A stretch of DNA of 64,000 nt from Urechis unicinctus (lineage: Eukaryota; Annelida; Polychaeta; Xenopneusta; Urechidae), in contig CM067351.1 of the NCBI GenBank assembly GCA_034190875.2, forward strand, positions 6,225,168 to 6,289,167, read 5' to 3'. The position numbers and the translations under genes are program-made. This document shows, one piece after another, positions 28,561 through 60,198 of the stretch. The first letter of the stretch is position 1, and the number at the start of each line of letters is the position of its first letter. The notes beneath the pieces were generated by a model. That model searched no databases, was not told where the DNA came from, and saw nothing but the letters and a program-made list of their open reading frames with translations.

Positions 28561-31500
28561 CCGAACACTACCGAACGCGCTCGTCGAATGAATTGACTCG
28601 AGTGCAAGTGAGCGGAATAACGCGATAGATTATATCGCTGCTACTCGGTTGGTCCATCTAGTGTCAAACTATAACACTGATCGCGGTAATATGACTGGGA
28701 AATGACTCTTAATGAAATCTAGTTTAATTGACTAATTAAAGAGGACATATTGACTGTCCACCAAACGACTAGTGTTACAGACAATTTGACTATAGCAGTA
28801 AGTCACTTGTCAAAACGACTAATCTATCTAGTCAAGTAAATGTAGTCAAAACGAATAATCTACCTAGTCACATCGACCACAGCGTTAGTAGTAATAACTA
28901 TTGTACTTAGTCAGACCGACTTGAAGATTTGGTCATTTGACTATGATTGAAGGTCAGTTTTCCTTTGTTTGAATGTCAGTTTGACTATTTTTGAAGGTCG
29001 AGTTGAATATGCCTCATACATTTTGTATAAGTACAAATAAATTTGACCCAATAAGTAACAATGCGAACTAGTGTAAAAACAGACAACATAACATGCAAAA
29101 CAAGAAGACTGTATAGTGTATAAACACATAAATGCATGGCTTGTTAATACTAGCCGTGACACAAAGAAGCTTCGCATCGACCGGGTCCTTAGCCTCATCA
29201 ACGACCAACATAACCTTCTGATCATACCGAAACGTCTTTTTGGTCGATATGTGGTAAGGCATATTAAACACATAAATGACAGCCATCAGCATGTCTATTG
29301 CCTCTATTACATCCACAGCTTCTCCAACAGATGTTCCCTCAATGAAAACATGGATTTGGGCTTCAGACAATTCTCACTCATACAGCAGCAGATGAGTTAC
29401 AGGTCCTAGACAGATACCTTACATAACCTAGGTTCATACTAGTTATCCATATTAGGAGAGAGGGTCGTGCGCGTGATTATCACGCGTAGATGCCATCACG
29501 ATCGCGTGAAGTATGTTATCGCATGGTCATGCGGATGATATGGGGAAAGACACTCGGACGCGGGACACTCGGACACTCCGCGTCCTCGTTTTCTTTCCCC
29601 ATATCACCCACTTGACCATCGTTCCAGCAACTAGACCACTGGCTCGACTGTTTTTTATTTGATTGGAATATGCTCCTATAATTTGTTGTGTGAGACTTGT
29701 AGAATATCGCCAACTCCGGCAATCAGAGCTCCGCCGACTTCCCAGCAGCGTTTGTCTTCGTTAGGCGCTGGCAACACTGTACCGCCGTAGAAGCGGCTCG
29801 ACAGGTGTTAGAATTTCGCGCCTCAGCGTGGATTCCGGGGAGATGGAATAATACCGTGACTTGAGTTATACGCAACCAGATAAGCGGCTGGTAAGCAAAT
29901 GACTTTTAAGAAATCCTTCGATATAACACTTGCAAGGTGTGCGTGATATTAAGACCCTCCGCAGTGTTGCCATGTTAGAGCAGTGGTGCTTTGTGAAGGA
30001 CCTTCTCAAATCTGGTTGCTACTAGGTGATATTGCGACACGGTCGCAGTTATCGCACGGCTAACTGAGCGTTTGAGGCGATATGGGAAAAAGACCCAGCT
30101 TTTTCTCGAGCTCTGATTTGCTGAGAGTAGAGTGCCATGCGGTTAAGTGTTTGACTATCTCCAATTGCTGGGTGACCAGGTTAGCTAGTTATTTTGACTA
30201 TATTTGGTTAAGAGTGTGACAGCTGACCGCGATCTCACTAGCAGGTAAAATGAATAGGTAAACATAACACAATTCGTGGATTTGTAAACGCTAGAAACTT
30301 ACTACTGGCCATTGTTTCACAGGCTGGAACGAAGTACTCGTCGCATATGATGGCAAGTGCCAGGAACATATAGGCAGCAATAGCAATGTGCAGAATGACG
30401 GCTCCGTCCCGACGCTGGTCCTGATTAAAGATGAGACTCACGTGAGGAAATCGTTCAATGGCAGCTGGCGTGCAGTTCTCTTTAACGGCCAGTAGGTGGC
30501 GCGATGACGCTAAAACAGCAACATAACATTTTCAGCATTAACGCAGTGTGGCATCATGAATTAATTAATTACGTACGGGAATAAATCATGATTATTGCTG
30601 GAAATAATATGATGTTATATGCCAATATAACGACGGTATGGAGGTTCACGTTTTGCGATAACATGCATACCGAAGTAACGCGTTCATTAATATTACATTG
30701 ACGCCGCAGTCAAATATACGATAATTGTTTTTACATCTAAAAGATATTTATATTCCCTGTACAAAGAAATGTCACAAATACAATGAAAGGGCGCTTCGGC
30801 TCGTATTGTGCCTGTTATGTTTTGCCCAACGCAAAAACCTAGTCGATGTTGGATGCAGAATCGCGCGGATAGAAGTGGATGTTGGTGGGGCTTGGCAGAA
30901 ATGGTAACAACAACACATCATACGCCATGATCATGCATAACACAGAAACTATAACAATGTGAAGATTCGTATTGAATGGATACAATTGTGATAAAGGAGA
31001 CATATGATGTCATAAGACTCACGTGTAATCAGTCTATGAAAGAATTGCCACTCCCTTGCGCTGCTATAACCACTCTCCCGCCCACAACATCCAGCAGCAC
31101 CGACATCCCCACCCCCCCCCCCCCCCACACGCAATGGTGCTGCTTCAACATGCCGTCTTTTGTTTTTAACGCCACAAGGTTTGATTTTGAAATCTAATTT
31201 TAGAACAACTAACGTTGACCATGTACACATGGAAGGCAGTGAAACGTGTGTGTTGCAGTAATATTCCTTAATATAATCTCTCTCACTCTCTCTTTATCGT
31301 ATTTTCTCCGTTCTCACAATGAGAACCTTGTGCCTTCCTTTAATTCACAAATACAATACTCAGTTATCGGTTCTTCTCGACCAATGATGTACCTCTGATG
31401 TAGAATTGTACATAACCTGCCTCATCCCATAAATAAATCTTAATGATTTTATATTTATCTCGGGGCTGTGACTTCCAAGTCACCAAGTCCACAAATAGCG

Positions 31501-33618
31501 GTGATGCGAGTACTGTCACTGGTGGACCTTCGTAACTTATGGTGTATCTATGGTTAATTGTAAATTTGTTGCAGATCAGGTAAAGTTTATAGACAGCTTA
31601 GATATGTTGAAACTGCTCAATTCATTTTTGTCAAAACATGATTCAGAGATCAATGCGTGTGTTAATGACACAAACATATGTCTCACATTAAAATGTACAT
31701 TAGAGCCAACCAGCAACAGCTTGTATCCCCTACAACCATCAGCATCAGTTAAACAGCAGCTGACAGAGAGCAATGCTAGTTTATACATGGTAAAACAAGT
31801 ACCAAATATGGTATTTCGCAGCAGACCAAGACCGCCATGTAACACTGAGTGGCGTGGTGTAGTGTAGTGGTCGTTGGGTAAAACAAATGGACCAGGATAT
31901 CACACAACATAACACAGGGTATCTAGAGTCGAGGTGGGTGGTGCGGGGGAGAAGGTGGGGGCGTGCAGCTGGGTAGAGGTGGATATTAGCGGGTTGACAC
32001 CAACCGACCGTCATCATGTATTCATCGAATGCGTGTTTTGTATAAATGCAGTTAGTGGTTGCCGTGATATAATGCGGCTTTTCCCTTGCCCTGACAGGGG
32101 CAAAAGTTCTCTGCTAGCAACATCCTCTATAACTGCATATATTGGGCTAATCCACAGATGAATTTTTCGATAGGAATTAAATAGAGACTATCCCAGCTAG
32201 CGATTCGGAATGATAATTGAAGTCAGGTAATAGTTGTGATTTGATGTGATGCGCGATATGAGTGAAATGAAACCAAATTGTTTCACGATTGTGGACGTGC
32301 TTTAAATATCTGCTTTTCGGTCAAAGCAGATTTAGTATGATGATTTATAAAAGAAGAAATCCAATGAAGCCAATACCGCTGTCAGAATAAACCTCGTGCA
32401 ATGTTGCATGCCGCACGCATGCGTAAAGCCTAGGTGTATATTCAATGTCGACTCTATCAATTTCCATAATATCCTTTTTGATATTCATGAATAATTAATT
32501 AGGTATGTGTCATCATTGGTCCCTATATGAGAGTCGGCAGTCATTTTATGCAAGTTAACATTAGCATGGCATGAACTGACGAATGGGCGGACGCGCAGAT
32601 ACATTGATCATAATGAGACGCTTCGATGGCGATGACACAGGTCCAAGCGGGTCACACTCTGTGCCGGGAAGCCAGTGGGCGGGCAGGTGCGACAGATACC
32701 ATCATTTGCGTGTGCAACCAATATCTTCCCTGGGGTCATTTCTTATATAATTCCACCTAATTACCGCCAACTGCTTGCGATGTGAGTGGTAGGCTATGTG
32801 TGAATAAGTGCTATTGCTGGTACGAAGGAGGGGAGTGGGGTGGTGTCATACAGCTGTGGCAGACCGAGTCGGACAAGCGTTGATGCCATTTATGCTAACA
32901 GTTTGCCTACAATTATACCTTATTCATCATTTAGGTCAAGCAACTGTATCAAGGTCACTATGAAACAGCAAGGTCACAATGAAACAGCAATCGTTCCCAC
33001 TAGTTCAATATGTGCAATATTGACTACTTTTGTCGACTAACTCGTGGCGATTATACCATCAACAAGCACTGTGCGTCTGCTCCCGTGAATATAACAACCA
33101 CCGCGTGTATTTACCATTCACGTGTGATGAGTATTATATCAATTCCGAATGAAACAAGAGTGAATGGGATCAACTCAACGGGATCACTTCACCCATCTCA
33201 ATGACAAGCAAGGTATCTCATGCATTTGAAAAGGTAATCGATCGTAAACGGCTGTCACCTGGCAATATTAGGCCCTATTAGAACTGTATGTAATGACAAA
33301 CGAACCTTATTGCTGACAGTAGTGGTGTGGTGTGTTCATATTGAATGGATATGTAGTAATATAGTTCGCAATATAACTTAGTCTGTTAGTCCCACAGTGA
33401 GGCATTCATGTAACTGGATTATCGAAGACGATAATAGGGGTCAACTTACGGGAAATGTCGGAAGCTTTCGATGACGATCCCTTCAGGAACGTCCCTTCAT
33501 TCGTGAAGTGTGATAACACGAAAAAGAGAGAAGCGCCTAGAAATATCACACAGGCAATGACCCGAGAACGCCAACGCCGACCATGTCCACGCGTCTTCCG
33601 GGGTATCAATGCTTCCAT
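20738..33618 (-). CDS. K+-dependent Na+/Ca2+ exchanger, SLC24/NCKX family, complete 10-exon gene
   Basis: Ten exons join in phase to 1539 nt (512 aa plus stop): 33618-33450, 30509-30303, 26978-26878, 26310-26224, 25632-25532, 25391-25194, 22593-22355, 21619-21518, 21267-21133, 20937-20738. Every boundary is GT-AG on the minus strand. The family exchanges Na+ for Ca2+ and K+ across plasma or intracellular membranes. Both alpha repeats are present, with acidic ion-binding residues E147 (alpha-1) and D391 and D418 (alpha-2); the 27-residue spacing of the last two equals that of D548 and D575 in mammalian NCKX2. The end, [13 protein letters not shown], resembles the EFNVFTFVNLPMC terminus of the NCKX3/4/5 subgroup. 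Exact orthology is not resolvable here. The junction between exons 6 and 7 has an alternative (25198 with 22591) that would shorten the loop by two residues. Confidence 0.93.
21412..21436 (+). repeat. Poly-G tract in SLC24 intron 8
   Basis: Uninterrupted run of about 25 G on the plus strand (C in the transcript), preceded by GAGCCC and followed by TGCCGCGGGGGCGG. It lies in the 250-base intron between exons 8 and 9. It has no inverted partner, unlike the similar G run at 25811. Confidence 0.95.
21851..22315 (+). repeat. Minisatellite, 34-bp unit, in SLC24 intron 7
   Basis: About 13 tandem copies of a unit assembled from CCCACACACCTCCCATAACG and CACCGTAACACTAG, with small deletions and rearranged units. 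In transcript sense it begins about 40 bases after the exon 7 donor at 22354. The 68- to 83-codon minus-strand frames ([11 protein letters not shown] repeats) come from the array. Confidence 0.96.
22355..25632 (-). CDS. SLC24 exchanger exons 5-7: middle membrane helices and acidic cytosolic loop
   Basis: Exon 5 (25632-25532) gives [18 protein letters not shown], matching the LTWWPLFRD region of the family. Exon 6 (25391-25194) continues with [20 protein letters not shown] and then the cytosolic loop with NRCTCMPTP and [17 protein letters not shown]. Exon 7 (22593-22355) starts with an acidic run (GEEEEEESS), then [19 protein letters not shown] and the helix [17 protein letters not shown]. The loop is short, as in NCKX3-5 and unlike the long loops of NCKX1/2. 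The intron after exon 6 carries a 41-bp minisatellite; the one after exon 7 begins with a 34-bp minisatellite. Confidence 0.9.
22594..23811. other. SLC24 intron 6, unique part
   Basis: Intronic sequence between exon 7 and the 41-bp array. Apart from a C run at 23496-23508, I see no coding exon or structured element. Confidence 0.5.
23812..24640 (+). repeat. Minisatellite, 41-bp unit, in SLC24 intron 6
   Basis: About 20 tandem copies of a unit composed of GTAAGTTCTCTCTGAATGTT and CTCAGTGAATGGTATACTGC plus T, with truncated units near 24330-24420. It is antisense to the exchanger transcript, so the GTAAGT motifs are not donors for that gene. Confidence 0.96.
25808..26090. mobile_element. Small non-autonomous DNA transposon (hAT-like MITE) in SLC24 intron 4
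   Basis: The ends are inverted repeats: left CCCGGGGGGGGGGGGG followed by CACTT, and right the complement of AAGTGCCCCCCCCGGG. An identical 8-base sequence CATAGTTG flanks both ends (25800-25807 and 26091-26098), consistent with the 8-bp target-site duplication of hAT elements. Inside are about six decayed repeats of ACCCGTCGTACA and AAACATACCCCGTCGTACA. No transposase is encoded. The superfamily call rests on the duplication length only. Confidence 0.72.
26224..30509 (-). CDS. SLC24 exchanger exons 2-4: first transmembrane block and alpha-1 repeat
   Basis: Exon 2 (30509-30303) encodes the extracellular [12 protein letters not shown] motif and the helix [16 protein letters not shown] typical of NCKX. 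Exon 3 (26978-26878) encodes [20 protein letters not shown], the core of alpha-1 with E147. Exon 4 (26310-26224) encodes [17 protein letters not shown]. Introns fall at phase 1, phase 0 and phase 0. The donor at 30302 (AGTA|GTAAGT) keeps the residue count between FVP and EDVAGATF equal to vertebrate members. The 3.3-kb intron after exon 2 holds TA satellites, a hairpin and an unrelated open frame. Confidence 0.92.
28241..28556. repeat. Compound TA / TAGA microsatellite in SLC24 intron 2
   Basis: About 315 bases of (TA)n with GATA and GAGA interruptions that switch to the complementary TCTA/TCTC register at about 28388. The tract is therefore itself roughly palindromic and could fold into a long hairpin. 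Confidence 0.95.
28800..28880 (+). repeat. Short direct repeats (AGTCAAAACGA)
   Basis: Two tandem copies of a roughly 39-base unit, GTCAAAACGACTAATCTATC and GTCAAAACGAATAATCTACC, each followed by TAGTCA. They lie in a wider 28740-28990 stretch rich in GACTA/TAGTC motifs. Function unknown. Confidence 0.6.
29068..29370 (-). other. Unrecognised open frame within SLC24 intron 2
   Basis: A 100-codon frame, same strand as the exchanger, whose first two thirds ([20 protein letters not shown], then [17 protein letters not shown] and [17 protein letters not shown]) have protein-like composition; the end becomes hydrophobic and low in information. It does not match the exchanger family, and the flanking exons join perfectly without it. 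It could be a fragment of a transposable element or a captured pseudogene. I do not recognise it. Confidence 0.25.
29536..29606. repeat. Inverted repeat / hairpin in SLC24 intron 2
   Basis: A perfect 15-base inverted repeat, TGATATGGGGAAAGA (29536-29550) and TCTTTCCCCATATCA (29592-29606), encloses a 41-base loop that is itself partly self-complementary (GGACGCGG with CCGCGTCC). A related GATATGGGAAAAAGA occurs at about 30081. Confidence 0.75.
30510..33449. other. SLC24 intron 1
   Basis: 2.9-kb intron between exons 1 and 2. A C run sits at 31112-31126. A 105-codon plus-strand frame at 31550-31867 is unrecognised. A tRNA box-A-like GTGGTGTAGTGTAGTGG at about 31855 lacks a clear box B. No additional exchanger exon is needed by phase. 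Confidence 0.5.
33450..33618 (-). CDS. SLC24 exchanger exon 1: start and N-terminal signal-anchor helix
   Basis: The ATG at 33618 opens residues 1-56 plus one base. It carries a basic stretch ([13 protein letters not shown]) followed by a hydrophobic helix, [19 protein letters not shown], as expected for the cleavable or anchoring first segment of NCKX proteins. The donor is CCC|GTAAGT at 33449. This is the first ATG of the frame and is followed by the helix at the usual distance, so the start is well supported. A 2.9-kb intron separates it from exon 2. Confidence 0.85.
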
Positions 33619-36889
<3,271 letters not shown>

Positions 36890-36899
<10 letters not shown>

Positions 36900-36928
36900 A
36901 TGGCGGACTTGATTTTCAAGTTTCCGTG
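36890..36928 (+). promoter_or_regulatory. Candidate first (5' UTR) exon and YY1-like initiator of the HEAT-repeat gene
   Basis: The sequence AAACAACATGGCGGACTTG resembles the AANATGGCGGC motif found at many metazoan transcription starts. It is followed by a strong donor, CCGTG|GTAAGT at 36929. The next clear acceptor, TTTTTTCCAG at 39335, lies 41 bases before the main ATG. If spliced this way, the ATG at 36900 opens a 9-codon upstream reading frame ending in TGA exactly across the junction. Inferred from motifs only. Confidence 0.4.
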
Positions 36929-37129
36929 GTAAGTCGATAACCTTTTATGGACGTATTTACTTTTGGAGTTAGAGCTGTTTGGTGAAACAGATATGTCATT
37001 ATCGTAGGTATTAACTTCTTGAACTCAAAGCCACTAAGTAAGATAAAACACACATGTGGGTCCTTTGGGATACTATGGAGTAGTGACTCGGATTCGCCAC
37101 ACTTCTACTTTTCTAGTACTACTAGTAGT

Positions 37130-38155
37130 AGGGACTAGGGGTGTCAGCCGAACCTCGCCGCAGGCGGCCGCGCTTGTGCCTCAATGTTATTTCCATTTTT
37201 TTTCAACTTGCTCTAACTGGCATTTATATTTAAGATACATGGACGAATGATACATCAAACGAGAGCTATCGTATTGAATTTCAATAATATTGCCTTACTT
37301 TTCGCAATATACTCCGTTTGAGCCATACAAAATGTGTGTTTGTGGAGCAATACGTTCAAATTCTTCGCGAGCATTTTTGACTTTTTGAGATTCAGTCCGT
37401 TTCGAATTCTCGTAATCGGTTCGTATTCGTTACTCGTATCGTTTTTATTGTTTGTTAAAGGACAAGATGACATTCTAATGGTCATGGTCATATAAAATCT
37501 AAAAAAATTGGACAAAGGGAAAATAAAGTCGAAATTTTACGGTGTAAACAAATGTATTTTTTTCACAATTTTATCAGAGCCCCGTGACATAGGTGCTCAC
37601 TTTTGACAAATTTAAGTATGATGTTACAAATGGGCGAGTTTTTTTTCCAGATTAAATGTAACCGTTTTGTCGTATTTTGCACTTCAAAATGTTGTCCAAT
37701 CATTTCATGCTTGCCCCGTGAGCCCGTATCAGGGTCAACCTTGCCTTGACTCACACGGCTGCGCACGCTCGCAACCACCGCTGATCGTGCGTCGTCAAAC
37801 AAAAAAGCCGCTAGGACATTTTATTTGCAATAGATTAGCATTGTTTGGCAATTTCATACAGGTGTCTGGTTGTAATAGTATAAGCATTGTTTGGCAATTT
37901 CAGGTACCTGGAAAAGTGAAAAGTGGCTGTCATCCTGTCAATTTTGGCTCAAAAACCGAGCAATACCATGGAAATTGAAACCTCAATAACTTTTTTTCTA
38001 ATTGACTTTAAAAAAATGAAACATAGCTTATAACTCTAGATTTTTCTAATTGACTTAAAAAAATGACATAAAAAGTGTCTGTTATACCTACCGTTTTAGA
38101 ATCCTCATGAGTATACCTATCTTCATGTATAATTTCAACGAGATACAATGAATTT
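37130..38155 (+). repeat. Duplicated block upstream of the HEAT-repeat gene, copy 1
   Basis: Begins CTAGGGGTGTCAGCCGAACC (37135) and includes GTTATTTCCATTTTT, CTCTAACTGGCATTTATATT, AAGATACATGGACGAATGAT and ACATCAAACGAGAGC. Later it has AATAACTTTTTTTCTAATTG before ACTTTAAAAAAATGAAACAT. The same series recurs in copy 2 about 1.08 kb to the right. No coding frame. Probably a transposon-derived or tandemly duplicated intron segment. Confidence 0.7.
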
Positions 38156-38209
38156 GAAAAAAATCACTGACACCCTATTTCTAGAGTAGGGCCACTACTC
38201 ACTAGGTCT

Positions 38210-38700
38210 AGACTCTAGGGGTGTCAACCGAATCTCGCCACAGGCGCCCCCCTCCCTTTGAATCAACGTTATTTCCATTTTTTTCAACCTGCTCTAACTG
38301 GCATATATATTTAAATTTTAAGATACATGGACGAATGATGCATCAAACGAGAGCCAACGGTTTGACTTTCAATATGCCTTACGTCTTGCATTTCACTACG
38401 TTTGTCGAATTTTACACTTTAAAAAGTTCGATTTTGTCATGTCCATACCAGGTTACATTGTAGTTTACCTTCACACGACCGACTCAAGATCGCATAAGTG
38501 GCTGATCGCTAGAGGTCAAACAAAGTCTATTTTCATTCATTTATCAATCAGACCCAGGCCCCCTAACGTCCATCTATATGTTGTGGTATAATTTCAATAT
38601 GATATTCTAAATATGAGACATGAAAAGTGGCTATCCCATGAAATTTAAAACCACAATAACTTTTCTACTAATTGACTTAAAATGAAACATACCTTATTAT
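38210..38700 (+). repeat. Duplicated block upstream of the HEAT-repeat gene, copy 2
   Basis: Shorter second copy starting CTCTAGGGGTGTCAACCGAA, sharing ordered blocks with copy 1 (AAGATACATGGACGAATGAT, GCATCAAACGAGAGCC, CACAATAACTTTTCTACTAA). Internal parts of copy 1 are missing. It lies in the presumed first intron of the HEAT-repeat gene. Confidence 0.7.
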
Positions 38701-39376
38701 TATTTTTTTCCAACTTATTTGATCTCTAATTAGGGTGTGATGTCCAACTTTCTTAGAGTCAGACTTTCTTGGGTCTGACATCCTTAAGCAGGGTTCTTGA
38801 CGTGAGTATAGTGAGTGGGTCAAGTGACCATGTCACAAAAATACTCAACAGATATAACAATTGTATATAAATTATATTATCATGTATATATCATGTATAA
38901 TAAATAAGAATATCAAAGAAGACATATCATTCTGGTTTGGCCCTTTTTTCCATAGTTGGATGTTGTGGAGCTAAGATGCTCGGTTTCTAATCTCTAGCTC
39001 CCCATGCTTGAGCAGCTAGATTTATACATAACGGCAATACAGACAAGAACTCCGCGCTGCTGATGCACCTTATTCATCAACACTTATTCATTATACATTA
39101 TGATGTGTGTTCCTTCACTACATCTGGCACTCCTTTGTCTCTTACATTTCGTATTAAACAGATTCTCTGTTCAATTTACCTAAACCCCAGTGTGTGTTTG
39201 CAAACCAATATCATGTATTCTTATCCTATCCCTTGTTCAATATTTCAAATATTTTTCATAATTCCATGATCGTTGTTTATCACAACATGTAAAATACATA
39301 ATACAGCATTCATGAAATTTCTTGTTTTTTTCCAGACACTTTGACATACAGGTGACAACTGCCTACAGGCATCACC

Positions 39377-58055
<18,679 letters not shown>

Positions 58056-58363
58056 TGAATGTCCCCATGGTAGCTGTATAAGTTGTCCGCTGTCTTACAT
58101 TTATCTTATAAATATATGTTATATTGAGTGGAGATCATAATGTTATATTGACGGGCTTATCTGTGATACACGAGATGAATTGTTGTTTAATGTTTCTCAA
58201 TAGTGCTTGAATCTGCTGGACACAACTAACCTGAATTACTGCATGAGTACATATACACATGTCCGTCCGTCTGTTATATTTCACTGAGTTATGAATAGTC
58301 TTCAGTTTGTGTTGGTTTGTTGTGATATTTGATTGTTTAAGAATACAATACAGTATTAACAAC

Positions 58364-58369
58364 AATAAA
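58364..58369 (+). terminator. Candidate polyadenylation signal of the HEATR4-like gene
   Basis: AATAAA within ACAACAATAAAACAATCTG, about 310 bases after the stop codon at 58055; the first canonical hexamer I see downstream. Confidence 0.55.
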
Positions 58370-58678
58370 ACAATCTGATGCAGTTAGTTGAATCTTTCAG
58401 ATCCGTCTCATTGTCTTAATGCCGGTTTACTTATTGTGTCCATTGGAGCCTCGTTTGTGAGTCCCATGATGACATTTTTCGCTAAACTAAGAGATGGTGA
58501 GTGCGAAAAAAACGCCGCGCATATGAGAAAAAGTCCGCGCATTATAAGTACAGTGACTAGAGAACATATAGCGTAAGATGGTTTCATACACCAAGTAACT
58601 TGCTGATCACCGTAAAGAATGCACGATGTGGTCATTTAGACTCCTCCACTCGGTCCAATGCGCCATTTTGATGCGGGC

Positions 58679-59122
58679 TTATATCGATGATGTTAGAGTG
58701 CCTGTGGTCGGGATCTGTCTTATCACATCGTGCTGTGCCCGGCGAACGGCATGCCCAGTCAAGTCTGAAGTTATGAGCGTCTTCAATACATTAACGTCGT
58801 AATTGGATAGCTTAATATCATATACACCGCTGCCCAGCATTGGTAATAGACATGTTTTTAACGAGGAATAAGAGAGATTTATAGATGCGGGAGTTGGAAT
58901 AGAGGTTGTACTGGAATGGGACAAGGCCATGGTTAGCGTGGGTGGGGTACAGGAGAGGTCCGTGGAGGAGATGGGCCTGCAGAGAGCCGCTTCTATTACC
59001 GGAGATTCACACTGAAGGCTGTTCAAATTTATATTTCTATCACTGCAGCCATAGAGAGATTTGATGTATGTGATGCCCCCAGGACACGAGGAGATGTCAT
59101 TAGATGTCGATTCTACGGTCAT
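58679..59122 (-). other. Hypothetical single-exon open frame, 147 codons
   Basis: Starts MTVESTSNDISSCPGGITYI and ends at a TAA at 58679. Composition is ordinary (Ser/Thr-rich first half, then VYDIKLSNYDVNVLKTLITS, an acceptable helical segment). It is not recognisable, has no signal peptide or transmembrane segment, and its start context is unremarkable. It could be a small lineage-specific gene, a single exon, or noise. Confidence 0.28.
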
Positions 59123-60050
59123 CCCATTCCTGTTACCATGTGAAAGCTGCCCTAAAGCGTTTAGCTCATCACCAGCAGTCCGTGGATCGACGTTATCAGA
59201 TGGAATCTACATTCTGACAGCATTATTATAAGGGTAATTAGAAACAGTCCTGATTTCGCTCTCCAGTGTGCTATCCATATTTAGAATTCTCAACAGCTTC
59301 CCATTTGTCTCTTCCCTGACCACGGGTCACGAGCGAGCGAGTCCTGATTAAAACTGTCAGTCAAGTGACATGCTTTTTGACTCGCGAATGAGACCATCGT
59401 TAACTGAGGGAAGTCGCGGTGGGGCAGACTCGCGAGATACCGCGTGATAGGTCACGTGGGTGACAAGCACAACGGACATAGGGCAAGTGATTGTTTAATC
59501 ATGCAGCAATCGCCAGATAAACAGACGGCGCCGTAATCCTATAATAGCAAACTAAAAATATACCATGCTTGATCATTCTCCATCGTAAAGAAACACCCAT
59601 TGACTTTGATATTAACTTTATTTTCAAAATTGACACATAATCTCAAATATTTCAGATGTGATAACCCAAGTGGTACTGATTCAACAGCGTAGAACTTAGC
59701 GCAGGAAACTTTTTGTTCTTCGGTTATGAGGCACAAAACTGATTTAGGAAAGATGCCATTCTCATGGGCCTTAACTAGACAACGAACCGGAGAGAGAAGG
59801 AGAGCGAATTCAGGCTATATTTATATCCCATTCTTAAAGATCATCACGTGACCAATCGAAACACTGACGAACGATCCTCGACACTCGTCTTGTCCTGTCC
59901 TGTGCAAGTAAGGTGGCTGTGACTATTGCTGCTATCCATTCCATGGTATATAAGATTGGTATTAGGAAGAAACAGACGCAGACATCGTCCTATATTTCAG
60001 ATGATCCATCACAAATTTACGATGGCTTAGATTGCAACGGTCGAGACCAC

Positions 60051-60056
60051 TTTATT
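60051..60056 (-). terminator. Candidate polyadenylation signal of regucalcin
   Basis: TTTATT on the plus strand (AATAAA on the minus strand), about 143 bases beyond the regucalcin stop codon, giving a short 3' untranslated region. Confidence 0.55.
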
Positions 60057-60198
60057 GACCACGTATAGATACAATAATGATGATAAAGGTGATATCCACA
60101 CAGACAGTTTCATGATTCAAGAACAAAGTCAAATTTGTTATAGAAATGTCGAGTATATATCAACACTCACGCAGTTATGTCTTTATGACAAACTTCTG

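Larger units (their letters stand above)
58370..60198. other. Convergent intergenic region between the HEATR4-like gene and regucalcin
   Basis: No multi-exon gene. A 147-codon minus-strand frame at 58679-59122 is listed separately. The right part includes the presumed 3' untranslated region and poly(A) signal of regucalcin. Confidence 0.5.
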
